Position numbers and translations under genes: made by a program. 5,404 nt of DNA from NCBI GenBank assembly GCA_024998705.1, contig JACOEF010000062.1, positions 1 through 5,404 of the forward strand, given 5' to 3'. The notes under the pieces are model-generated. The model saw only the letters and a list, made by a program, of their open reading frames with translations, made no database searches and had not been told where the DNA came from. Positions within the stretch are counted from its first letter, which is position 1. Each line of letters starts with the position of its first letter. Below, piece after piece: positions 1-5,404 of the stretch. This DNA comes from Nitrospira sp. Lineage in GTDB: Bacteria; Nitrospirota; Nitrospiria; Nitrospirales; Nitrospiraceae.

Positions 1-1700
1 CCCGCTTCTTTGGCCGCCTGGGTGCCGGTATTCATGGCCACGGCCACGTCGGCCTGCGCCAACGCCGGCGCGTCATTGGTGCCGTCGCCCGTCATGGCCA
101 CGAGTCGACCTCCTGCCTGAAGATCGCGGATGAGTTTTAATTTGGCTTCGGGAGTGGCCTGCGCGAGAAAATCGTCCACGCCCGCCTCCGCGGCGATCGC
201 GGCCGCCGTTTGCTGATTGTCTCCGGTGATCATCATCGTTCTGATACCCATGCGGCGCAACTCGGCAAACCGTTCCTTGATGCCGCCCTTCACCACGTCT
301 TTCAAATGAATCACGCCGAGTACCGTCTTGCCTTCGGCCACGACCAGAGGGGTGCCACCGTGTGTGGCAATCGTCTCGACCGCATTACGTACGGCCGAAG
401 GAAACGACCCACCGAGTTGGATCACGTAGTCTTCGATGGCTTCCGCCGCGCCCTTCCTGATCTGTCGGCCGTCAAAGTCGACGCCGCTCATTCGCGTTTG
501 CGCCGTGAACGGCAGGAAGGTGGCGCCCATCGCATGGATGTCGCGCCCTCTGAGTCCGTAGCGTTCCTTCGCCAGAACGACGATGCTGCGGCCTTCGGGC
601 GTCTCATCCGAAAGGGAGGCCAACTGGGCCGCGTCGGCCACAGACCTTTCCTGCACTCCCTCGGCTGGAATAAAGGCTGTGGCTTGCCGGTTCCCGAGCG
701 TGATCGTACCCGTTTTGTCGAGAAGCAGCACATCCACATTCCCCGCCGCTTCGACGGCTTTCCCCGACATGGCGATCACGTTCGCTTGGACCATGCGATC
801 CATGCCCGCGATGCCGATGGCGGATAAGAGCGCGCCGATCGTGGTCGGTATGAGGCATACCAACAGGGCTACCAGGACCGTCATCGTAATGGGCGCCCCC
901 TGCCCTGCCGCATGCACGGAGTAGAGAGAAAAGGGCAGCAAGGTCACGGTCGCCAGCAAAAAGACGACGGTGAGTGCCGCCAACAGAATATTAAGCGCGA
1001 TTTCATTCGGCGTCTTTTTGCGCCTGGCGCCCTCGACCATGGCGATCATTCTGTCCAGGAACGTTTCACCGGCGCTGGCGGTGATCCGCACCACCAGCCA
1101 ATCGGACAACACCCGTGTGCCGCCGGTTACGGCGCTCCGGTCACCGGACTCCCGAATCACCGGCGCACTCTCACCCGTAATCGCGCTCTCATTGACGGAT
1201 GCAATCCCCTCAATCACATCGCCATCGCTGGGAATGTAATCACCGGCCTCAACCAGCACGATGTCGCCCTTCTTCAGCAGGCTGGCCGGAACGAGACGAT
1301 AGACCTCGCCGGGTTTCCCGATGGCGGCGGGTACAACACAGTCGGTTCCGTCGAAACTCGGTTTTCCAAATCGCTTGGCGGTCAACTCCGTCCTCGCCCT
1401 CCGGAGAGAATCGGCTTGGGCCTTTCCCCTCCCTTCGGCGATCGCTTCGGAAAAGTTGGCAAAGAGCACGGTGAACCAGAGCCACAGCGAGATGGAGAGA
1501 ATGAACCAGATCGGCGCCTCGCCTGTCCCGAAGAACGCCTGGAGGAGCAGGAGCGACGTGCAGATGCTGCCCACGAAAACCACCAACATGACCGGATTGC
1601 GGACCTGAATGCGAGGATCGAGCTTTCGCAACGCATCCAGCATGGCCTGTCGGACAAGCAGCGGATCGAACAGCGGTCTGGCTTTCGTCGATGTCGTCAT
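1..1700 (-). CDS. kdpB: KdpB, ATPase subunit of the K+-transporting P-type ATPase (C-terminus off the left edge)
   Basis: This is the catalytic subunit of the KdpFABC K+ pump. It hydrolyses ATP in the cytoplasm to drive K+ import through KdpA. The frame is open from ATG at 1700 to the window edge, giving 566 codons without a frameshift; family members are about 680-700 aa, so roughly the last 115-130 residues are missing. Visible motifs are VRNPVM near the N-terminus, TGES at 175-178 (actuator domain), CLIPTT in the ion-path helix, DKTGTIT with the phosphorylated Asp at 328, KG at 416-417 in the nucleotide-binding domain, MITGDN, and TGDGTNDAP at 537-545. Ser178 aligns with E. coli Ser162, the site of inhibitory phosphorylation. 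Compared with E. coli, about 15 extra residues lie in the actuator domain around 115-145. A GAGGG ribosome binding site sits 6 nt before the ATG. The gene starts 23 bp after kdpA, so co-transcription is expected. Identity is secure. Confidence 0.97.
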   Translation of the reverse strand, partial: MTTSTKARPLFDPLLVRQAMLDALRKLDPRIQVRNPVMLVVFVGSICTSLLLLQAFFGTGEAPIWFILSISLWLWFTVLFANFSEAIAEGRGKAQADSLRRARTELTAKRFGKPSFDGTDCVVPAAIGKPGEVYRLVPASLLKKGDIVLVEAGDYIPSDGDVIEGIASVNESAITGESAPVIRESGDRSAVTGGTRVLSDWLVVRITASAGETFLDRMIAMVEGARRKKTPNEIALNILLAALTVVFLLATVTLLPFSLYSVHAAGQGAPITMTVLVALLVCLIPTTIGALLSAIGIAGMDRMVQANVIAMSGKAVEAAGNVDVLLLDKTGTITLGNRQATAFIPAEGVQERSVADAAQLASLSDETPEGRSIVVLAKERYGLRGRDIHAMGATFLPFTAQTRMSGVDFDGRQIRKGAAEAIEDYVIQLGGSFPSAVRNAVETIATHGGTPLVVAEGKTVLGVIHLKDVVKGGIKERFAELRRMGIRTMMITGDNQQTAAAIAAEAGVDDFLAQATPEAKLKLIRDLQAGGRLVAMTGDGTNDAPALAQADVAVAMNTGTQAAKEA

Positions 1701-1723
1701 GCGAATCCCTCTGCTCGTTCAGG

Positions 1724-3526
1724 CTACTGAGCAACCATGAACAAATGTTCCACCACCGGACCCAACGCCAGGGCCGGAACGAAGGTCAGGGCGCCGACCA
1801 TGATCACGACCCCGATCAGCAATGCGACAAAAAGCGGCGTATGCGTCGGGAGCGTACCGAGACCGGCCGGCCCGATCGTCTTCCGCGCCAGTGATCCGGC
1901 GAGCGCCAACGTCGGAATCGCCAACCAGAATCTGGAGACCAGCATCGCCAGAGCACCCGTCAGGTTATAGAACGGAGTATTGGCGTTCAGCCCCCCGAAG
2001 GCGCTGCCGTTGTTGTTGCCCTGGGAGGTATAGGCATAGAGAATTTCGCTGAAGCCATGCGCGCCGGGATTGAGAATGGAGGACGTGCCGGACTCCGTCA
2101 CGACCGCCACTGCCGTGAACCCAAGGACGATGATGGGCATGATGAGGATCACCAGCGCGGCCATCTTCATTTCATAGGTCTCGATCTTTTTCCCCAGGTA
2201 TTCCGGAGTCCGTCCTACCATCAAGCCGGCGATGAACACCGCGATGATGGCGAAGACCAGCATTCCGTAGAGGCCGGACCCGACCCCGCCCAGAATCACC
2301 TCGCCGCATTGCATCATGAACAGCGGCACCAGTCCCCCGAGTGGCGTAAATGAATCCTGCATCGAATTGACCGCTCCGGTGGATGTCGCCGTCGTCGCGG
2401 TGGCAAAGAGCGCCGAACGAGCCACCCCGAAACGAACTTCCTTCCCTTCCATGTTGCCGCCCGGCGCATTCCCGGCGGTCTGCTCGACACCCAAGGCAGT
2501 CAGACGTGGGTTTCCTGCAGACTCGGCCCAATAGGCCACCAGAACGAAGAGGGCCAGCACCGTCAGCATCGCAGCGAGGATAGCCCAACCCTGCCTGGTG
2601 TCATCGACCATCTTCCCGAACGTGTAGGTCAGGGAGGCGGCGATCAATGTTTCAGCCAGGATCAGGATGAAATCGGTCAGCGGCGTCGGGCTTTCAAAGG
2701 GATGGGCCGCATTGGCATTAAAAAATCCTCCACCGTTCGTCCCCAGGTGCTTGATGGCCACTTGTGACGCGGCCGGACCGACCGCCAAGGCTTGCTCGAT
2801 CACGGTCGTTGATTCGGTCCTGGCAACGCCCTTCTCGTCCAAGACTGGCTGCCCTGCGGCATCGACGACCGGCTTGTCATAAATCACGGGCTCAAGGAGA
2901 GCGGTTTGGTAAGAAAACCCGAAGGTCTGGACCGTCCCTTGCGAGACGAGAACCAGCGCGAGAATGGCGGCCAGCGGCAACAGGATATACAGTGTGCCGC
3001 GAGTCAGATCCACCCAGAAATTGCCGATGGTGGCTGCCGTCCGAGCGGTTAACCCTCGAACGAGCGCAACCAGTATGGCCATGCCCGTCGCGGCAGAGGC
3101 AAAATTCTGAACCGTCATGCCCAGCATTTGCGTGAGATAACTGAGTGTGGACTCTCCGGCATAGGCCTGCCAGTTCGTATTGGTGATGAAGCTCGAGGCG
3201 GTGTTGAACGCGAGGTCTGGCACCACCGCCCCGTAAGCCGCCGGATTGAGCGGCAGAAATCCCTGTAGTCGCTGCAACGCGTAGAGGGCAACTAATCCCG
3301 TGACATTGAACAACAACATGGCCACGGCATAGGTCTTCCAATTCATGCCTTCGGTTGCTCGCACGCCGCAGACGCGATAGATCAGGCGTTCGAATGGTCC
3401 CATCACCCGATCCATGCCGCAGGCCTGACCCATGTAGACACGCGCCATATACCAACCCAGCGGTTTGACCAACGCCACCAGCACGAGGAAGTACAGTCCG
3501 ATTTGAGCCAAACCGCTGAGAGTCAT
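1724..3526 (-). CDS. kdpA: KdpA, K+-binding and translocating subunit of the Kdp ATPase
   Basis: KdpA is the inner-membrane subunit that selects K+, related to the SKT superfamily of K+ channels and transporters. I place the start at ATG 3526, giving 600 aa. It overlaps the kdpF stop as TGATG and has GGAG 8 nt upstream. A GTG three codons earlier (3535) would sit on that ribosome binding site. The four pore-loop segments of the selectivity filter are visible: TNTNW at about 115-119, GTNGGGFF at about 262-269, TSTGAV at about 381-386, and the SQGNNNGSAFGG loop at about 501-512. About ten hydrophobic membrane segments are spread along the protein, and the C-terminus carries the family sequence LTFVPALALGPV. 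It is longer than E. coli KdpA (557 aa), mainly because of an extra stretch of about 30 residues around 215-245 just before the second pore loop; similar extensions occur in other bacteria. It ends with TAG. Identity is secure. Confidence 0.98.
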   Translation of the reverse strand: MTLSGLAQIGLYFLVLVALVKPLGWYMARVYMGQACGMDRVMGPFERLIYRVCGVRATEGMNWKTYAVAMLLFNVTGLVALYALQRLQGFLPLNPAAYGAVVPDLAFNTASSFITNTNWQAYAGESTLSYLTQMLGMTVQNFASAATGMAILVALVRGLTARTAATIGNFWVDLTRGTLYILLPLAAILALVLVSQGTVQTFGFSYQTALLEPVIYDKPVVDAAGQPVLDEKGVARTESTTVIEQALAVGPAASQVAIKHLGTNGGGFFNANAAHPFESPTPLTDFILILAETLIAASLTYTFGKMVDDTRQGWAILAAMLTVLALFVLVAYWAESAGNPRLTALGVEQTAGNAPGGNMEGKEVRFGVARSALFATATTATSTGAVNSMQDSFTPLGGLVPLFMMQCGEVILGGVGSGLYGMLVFAIIAVFIAGLMVGRTPEYLGKKIETYEMKMAALVILIMPIIVLGFTAVAVVTESGTSSILNPGAHGFSEILYAYTSQGNNNGSAFGGLNANTPFYNLTGALAMLVSRFWLAIPTLALAGSLARKTIGPAGLGTLPTHTPLFVALLIGVVIMVGALTFVPALALGPVVEHLFMVAQ

Positions 3527-3615
3527 CAGAACCACTCCGCTTTCAGCAGTGCGACCATGAGGTACACCAACAACCCCAGTGACAATACAATGCCCAGCAG
3601 CTGCATCGCGTTCAT
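3526..3615 (-). CDS. kdpF: KdpF, 29-residue accessory membrane subunit of the Kdp ATPase
   Basis: KdpF is a single-span membrane peptide that binds KdpA and stabilises the KdpFABC complex. The 29-aa product begins MNAMQLLGIVLSLGLLVYL, forms one hydrophobic helix, and ends KAEWF. This resembles E. coli KdpF, also 29 aa, in the pattern G-V-L-L-YL-AL followed by a short end (NAEAF in E. coli). The ribosome binding site AGGGGG lies 8 nt before ATG and overlaps the stop codon of the upstream microprotein gene. The stop TGA shares its last base with the kdpA ATG (TGATG), so ribosomes finishing kdpF can restart directly on kdpA. Position, length, sequence pattern and coupling agree. It is easily missed because of its size. 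Confidence 0.93.
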   Translation of the reverse strand: MNAMQLLGIVLSLGLLVYLMVALLKAEWF

Positions 3616-3628
3616 GACTTCATCCCCC

Positions 3629-3709
3629 TTAGAGTCTGTCTAACGCCGAGATGAACCAGCCAGACAGCAGAAAGAACACTGCGACGATCGTCAGATAGAT
3701 GAAATCCAT
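3629..3709 (-). CDS. 26-residue hydrophobic microprotein at the head of the kdp operon
   Basis: This small open frame starts at ATG 3709 and stops with TAA at 3629-3631. The product begins MDFIYLTIVAVFFLLSGWFI and ends SALDRL. It is one hydrophobic span of about 18 residues with an acidic residue at position 2 and a charged tail, so it is probably a single-pass membrane peptide. The ribosome binding site is very strong: AAGGAG 7 nt before the ATG. Only 13 bp separate it from kdpF, whose ribosome binding site overlaps its TAA. That spacing argues for real translation in the kdp operon. From memory, peptides beginning MD(F/W)-Y and containing an aromatic-rich helix are found beside kdpF in other bacteria, but I cannot check this here. 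It does not match the KdpF pattern and it is not KdpC. A role as an extra Kdp subunit or regulator is inference only. Confidence 0.75.
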   Translation of the reverse strand: MDFIYLTIVAVFFLLSGWFISALDRL

Positions 3710-3742
3710 ATGAATGCTCCTTGCCGGGACGGAGAATTTCGT

Positions 3743-3793
3743 ATGGCGCGCTTTGCCCGACGCGGTAGTCCGTACTCTCGTCGACCGCGCCAT
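3743..3793 (-). promoter_or_regulatory. Leader inverted repeats that could form alternative stems
   Basis: In the minus-strand transcript, ATGGCGCG (3793-3786) pairs perfectly with CGCGCCAT (3750-3743) across a 35-nt interval. The overlapping CGCGGT (3789-3784) pairs perfectly with ACCGCG (3766-3761), and G-U and G-C pairs extend that stem. The two stems share the same 5' strand and cannot form together. The distal arm ends 20 nt before the ribosome binding site of the 26-aa gene. This could be a leader structure affecting translation or termination, but GC-rich DNA gives such pairings by chance fairly often. Confidence 0.3.
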
Positions 3794-3797
3794 GTCT

Positions 3798-3817
3798 CTT
3801 CACGCCCCTTCACGCCT
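3798..3817. repeat. Two tandem 10-bp repeats, CTTCACGCC(C/T)
   Basis: CTTCACGCCC is followed directly by CTTCACGCCT, and CTTCCC continues as a decayed third copy at 3818. On the transcribed minus strand the unit reads (A/G)GGCGTGAAG. The 10-bp period puts both copies on one face of the helix, as for a pair of regulator half-sites. It lies between the KdpE-like site and the first kdp gene, near where the promoter would be expected. A chance short tandem duplication is the alternative. Confidence 0.4.
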
Positions 3818-3854
3818 CTTCCCTAACACCCCATATTCAAGGTACCGCGCAGAA

Positions 3855-3871
3855 AGTAAAAACGGTGTAAA
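3855..3871 (-). promoter_or_regulatory. Putative KdpE binding site (TTTACA-N5-TTTACT)
   Basis: On the minus strand the sequence reads TTTACACCGTTTTTACT. This fits the E. coli KdpE operator layout, TTTATA-N5-TTTACA, with 10 of the 12 half-site bases matching, one mismatch in each half. The two T-rich half-sites are 11 bp apart, about one helical turn, as expected for a dimer of an OmpR/PhoB-family regulator. It lies 146 bp upstream of the first gene of the operon and in the same orientation. KdpDE normally switches kdp on under K+ limitation. No kdpD or kdpE gene is in the window, so the match is by motif and context only. Confidence 0.45.
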
Positions 3872-3968
3872 AAGGGCACGCAAACGGATTTTCGGGGAAG
3901 ATCGTCCCGTACGGCTGTTCACGCATAACGGACGGATCGTTTCAGATGACGAACGGTCGAAACACATC

Positions 3969-3980
3969 CACTCGCGAGTG
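3969..3980. repeat. Perfect 12-bp palindrome CACTCGCGAGTG
   Basis: The sequence is its own reverse complement over 12 bp and the symmetry stops there, since the flanking bases do not pair. It lies in the intergenic region about 100 bp upstream of the KdpE-like site and about 95 bp past the end of the small-subunit gene. A compact palindrome of this kind could be an operator for a dimeric regulator. No U-run follows it on either strand, so it is not an intrinsic terminator. Confidence 0.35.
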
Positions 3981-4074
3981 AGGCGCTGAAGAAAACATGT
4001 GGACGAAGCTGTGACCGCCTATTGGGCAGATCGAAGATTTGTTGGATGAACGGAGGCGTGACTGTCTCTGGGCG

Positions 4075-4596
4075 CTACTGACCTGAATCCGGCCGATCTT
4101 TACGTAACTCTCTTAGCACCGCGAGGATTTCCGCCGGGCGCGGAGGACAGCCGGGGATACGCACGTCGACGGGGATATGCCGATCCACCGGGCCCGTCAC
4201 CGCATAACTGCCTTTGAACATGCCGCAATTCACAGCACAGTCTCCCAACGCGATGACGAGCTTAGGATCAGCCGTCGCCTTGTAGACATCCTTTAAGGCT
4301 CGCTCCATATTGACCGTCCCCGGGCCGGTCACGACCAGCGCATCGGCATGCCGCGGCGACGCCGCAATGTGAACCCCGAACCGCTCCACGTCATAGACGG
4401 AATTGGCCAGCGCATTCATTTCCATTTCACAGGCATTACACGAGCCCGTATCGACTTCGTGGATGGTCAGCGAACTCCGGAAGGGCTTGGCCTTTTCGAT
4501 GGCTTCCTGACTGACCGGCTCGGACGGTTCAGCCCCGGCCGGATGTTGTCCCGTCACGACGCCGGTCTGAAGACTTTTCTTGAGGATTCGAAACAT
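4075..4596 (-). CDS. Group 4 hydrogenase-like / complex I-like Fe-S small subunit (HyfI/HycG/NuoB family)
   Basis: This 173-aa protein belongs to the small subunit family that carries the [4Fe-4S] cluster next to the large subunit in group 4 [NiFe] hydrogenases and complex I. It sits on the cytoplasmic side of the membrane complex and passes electrons to or from the large subunit. The four cluster ligands are visible: Cys53 and Cys56 (CNAC), Cys120 (GDC) and Cys150 (GCPPRP). The spacing matches the family. The first pair is CxxC as in hydrogenases, not the adjacent CC of NuoB. An extra Cys124 follows. Residues 1-40 are a poorly conserved extension rich in Pro, Glu and Ala. AAGGAGG lies 4 nt before ATG 4596, and the gene ends with TAG. 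It follows the large-subunit gene by 77 bp. Family identity is firm, but a name such as hyfI would overstate the function because the partner subunit lacks a NiFe site. Confidence 0.93.
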   Translation of the reverse strand: MFRILKKSLQTGVVTGQHPAGAEPSEPVSQEAIEKAKPFRSSLTIHEVDTGSCNACEMEMNALANSVYDVERFGVHIAASPRHADALVVTGPGTVNMERALKDVYKATADPKLVIALGDCAVNCGMFKGSYAVTGPVDRHIPVDVRIPGCPPRPAEILAVLRELRKDRPDSGQ

Positions 4597-4612
4597 GACT
4601 CCTCCTTAGCCG

Positions 4613-4662
4613 TCAGCCAGCAGTTCTCAGCGCAGAGACGGCTGCTGAGAGCTGATCGCTGA
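4613..4662. repeat. Imperfect inverted repeat (19-bp arms) between the two hydrogenase-like genes
   Basis: The arms TCAGCCAGCAGTTCTCAGC (4613-4631) and GCTGAGAGCTGATCGCTGA (4644-4662) pair at 16 of 19 positions around a 12-nt loop. The right arm is built of 7-bp units GCTGANN repeated three times (4644-4664), with a fourth start GCT at 4665. The element fills most of the 77-bp gap between the large and small subunit genes. It could be a dispersed hairpin repeat of the REP/MITE kind, or an mRNA processing or attenuation structure within the operon. It lacks the U-run of an intrinsic terminator. Confidence 0.6.
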
Positions 4663-4673
4663 ATGCTAGGCTT

Positions 4674-5404
4674 TCACAAATCGTTTCCGGCATACGACAA
4701 ATTGAAACTCTTGTTGATCAACGGAAAGTCCGGCACGATGTTGCCGGGCGCCGCCCATTGAATCGCCGGCCAATTGACAAAAGACGGGTCACGCACTTTG
4801 CAGCGATGAATCCGCCCTGCTTCTCCTGCCATGACGACATAGAGAATCTCGCCGCGCCATCCTTCGACCGCCGACAACGCCCATTCTCCCGGCTGTGGTT
4901 GGTGCGTCGGCTGAGTCACAAGCCGACCCAATGGGAGACAACGACGAGCCTCGCGGATGAGACGCATCGACTCATGGATCTCATCCAACCGCACCCGCAT
5001 CCTGGCGCGAACATCGCCATACCGGTAGAGCGCCACCTTTGGCTGCAGTGCGTCATACGCGGCGAAGGGCCGGTCACGGCGAAGATCCCGATCCATACCG
5101 GAGGCCCGTCCGACGACACCGATCACCGCATGGTCCCAGGCAATACTTTCCGTCAAGATGCCCGTGTTCTCCAGCCGTTCCGTCAGAGACGCGTTCGCGA
5201 GTACAATCTTTTCAATCGCCGAAAAATCCTGTTCAAGGGCATTCAGCTCCACCTCCACCTGCGCGAGCTACAGACCGGAAAGATCGAGCGTCACTCCGCC
5301 GACGCAATTGACGCCACGCAAAAACCGTGACCCGGTCAGGCGATCGTTCAGCTGCATGAGTTGCTCTTTCATCCGGCCACAATGTGCATGGGCAAGGGCA
5401 TAGG
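4674..5404 (-). CDS. Group 4 hydrogenase-related large subunit (HycE/HyfG/NuoD family), C-terminal part, frame interrupted by TAG; NiFe cysteines absent
   Basis: This is the C-terminal part of a large subunit of a hydrogenase-related membrane complex; the N-terminus lies beyond the right edge. Before the stop, 44 codons are visible, starting YALAHAH and including RFLRGVNCVGGV. After it, the same frame continues for 197 codons through ELNALEQDF, NTGILT, GVVGRASG, DPSFVNWPA and PDFPLINKSF. Both sides match the family in order, so this is one gene with a TAG at 5268-5270, not two genes. The end of the protein, where [NiFe] hydrogenases have DPCxxC to bind nickel, reads NLSYAGND, so both cysteines are gone (Ser and Gly instead). 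This fits hydrogenase-related (Ehr-type) complexes or NuoD-like subunits and not an H2-active enzyme. The N-terminal CxxC motif is outside the window. A GTG at 5258 could restart translation but lacks a well-spaced ribosome binding site. Whether the gene is functional is open. Confidence 0.88.
5268..5270 (-). other. In-frame TAG stop inside the large-subunit gene
   Basis: On the minus strand the frame reads GGT CTG TAG CTC GCG CAG GTG GAG, i.e. SGL-stop-LAQVE. Homology continues without shift on both sides, so a single base change explains it, for example from CAG, GAG or AAG. kdpA and the small-subunit gene both end in TAG, so the genome uses TAG as a normal stop. Sequencing error, recent nonsense mutation or read-through are the options. 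Confidence 0.85.

Larger units (their letters stand above)
3710..4074. other. 365-bp intergenic region, probably holding the kdp promoter and leader
   Basis: No convincing gene lies between the hydrogenase-like small subunit and the kdp operon. The stretch is rich in candidate control elements: a KdpE-like direct repeat at 3855-3871, a tandem 10-bp repeat at 3798-3817, a palindrome at 3969-3980 and leader inverted repeats at 3743-3793. I could not assign a clear -10/-35 pair. TTGAAT at 3840-3835 (minus strand) is the best -35-like hexamer, but no good -10 follows it at normal spacing. No GC-rich stem followed by a U-run is visible after the upstream gene's stop, so read-through from the hydrogenase-like operon cannot be excluded. 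Confidence 0.6.

Noticed and set aside
210..827. Plus-strand open frame of 205 codons
   Set aside because: It is antisense to the [16 protein letters not shown] part of kdpB, has no recognisable domain, and has His/Arg-rich low-complexity composition.
912..1730. Plus-strand open frame of 272 codons
   Set aside because: It lies antisense to kdpB, whose frame carries all the P-type ATPase motifs. The predicted product is rich in His, Arg, Gln and Gly with no family signature, typical of an antisense shadow in GC-rich DNA.
3527..3535. Earlier GTG start for kdpA at 3535
   Set aside because: It would sit on the GGAG ribosome binding site and overlap kdpF by 10 bp. ATG 3526 has proper spacing and the TGATG coupling.
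3612..3803. Minus-strand open frame of 63 codons before kdpF
   Set aside because: It is in a different frame from the well-supported 26-aa gene and kdpF, overlaps both, and has no clear ribosome binding site or membrane segment.
3710..3840. c-di-AMP (ydaO-type) riboswitch in the kdp leader
   Set aside because: I looked because this class controls K+ uptake genes in some bacteria, but I could not find its conserved core segments.
3714..3989. Plus-strand open frame of 91 codons in the intergenic gap
   Set aside because: No ribosome binding site precedes the ATG, the product has no recognisable features, and the region has control-like elements on the opposite strand.
4021..4074. Intrinsic terminator after the small-subunit gene
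   Set aside because: Only a 5-bp pairing (CGCCT/AGGCG) across a long loop is present, and no U-run follows. It is not a credible terminator.
4674..5258. A separate 194-aa gene starting at GTG 5258
   Set aside because: The homology continues in the same frame upstream of the TAG, and the GTG lies in the middle of the domain without a well-spaced ribosome binding site. It is best read as part of one interrupted gene.
4758..5330. Plus-strand open frame of 190 codons
   Set aside because: It is antisense to the large-subunit gene, with His/Arg/Pro-rich composition and no family match.

Overview
The window is about 5.4 kb of GC-rich bacterial DNA. Every gene I can support reads right to left, on the minus strand. 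It holds two gene groups separated by a 365-bp gap at 3710-4074.

Right part (about 4075-5404): the end of a membrane-complex operon related to group 4 [NiFe] hydrogenases and to complex I. The C-terminal part of a large subunit (HycE/HyfG/NuoD family) enters from the right edge and is followed by a small Fe-S subunit (HyfI/HycG/NuoB family). The small subunit keeps the four cysteines for its [4Fe-4S] cluster. The large subunit lacks the C-terminal cysteine pair that binds nickel, so it looks like a hydrogenase-related complex without a NiFe site. Its reading frame is also interrupted by an in-frame TAG at 5268-5270. A 50-bp imperfect inverted repeat lies between the two genes.

Middle gap (3710-4074): no convincing gene. 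It holds a sequence matching the E. coli KdpE operator layout, two tandem 10-bp repeats, a 12-bp palindrome and a leader with two competing stem options. It probably carries the kdp promoter.

Left part (1-3709): a kdp high-affinity K+ uptake operon in the order 26-aa membrane microprotein, kdpF, kdpA, kdpB. kdpB runs off the left edge, and kdpC would be expected next. The microprotein and kdpF are too short for routine gene calling, but both have good ribosome binding sites and kdpF is translationally coupled to kdpA through TGATG. KdpA forms the K+ channel-like subunit, KdpB the P-type ATPase, and KdpF stabilises the complex. The microprotein has no role I can name.

The combination fits a Gram-negative-type environmental bacterium. 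Nitrospirota is my best guess, from the general character of the proteins, but this is a low-confidence inference because no phylogenetic marker is present. I found no RNA gene, CRISPR array, insertion sequence or clear rho-independent terminator.
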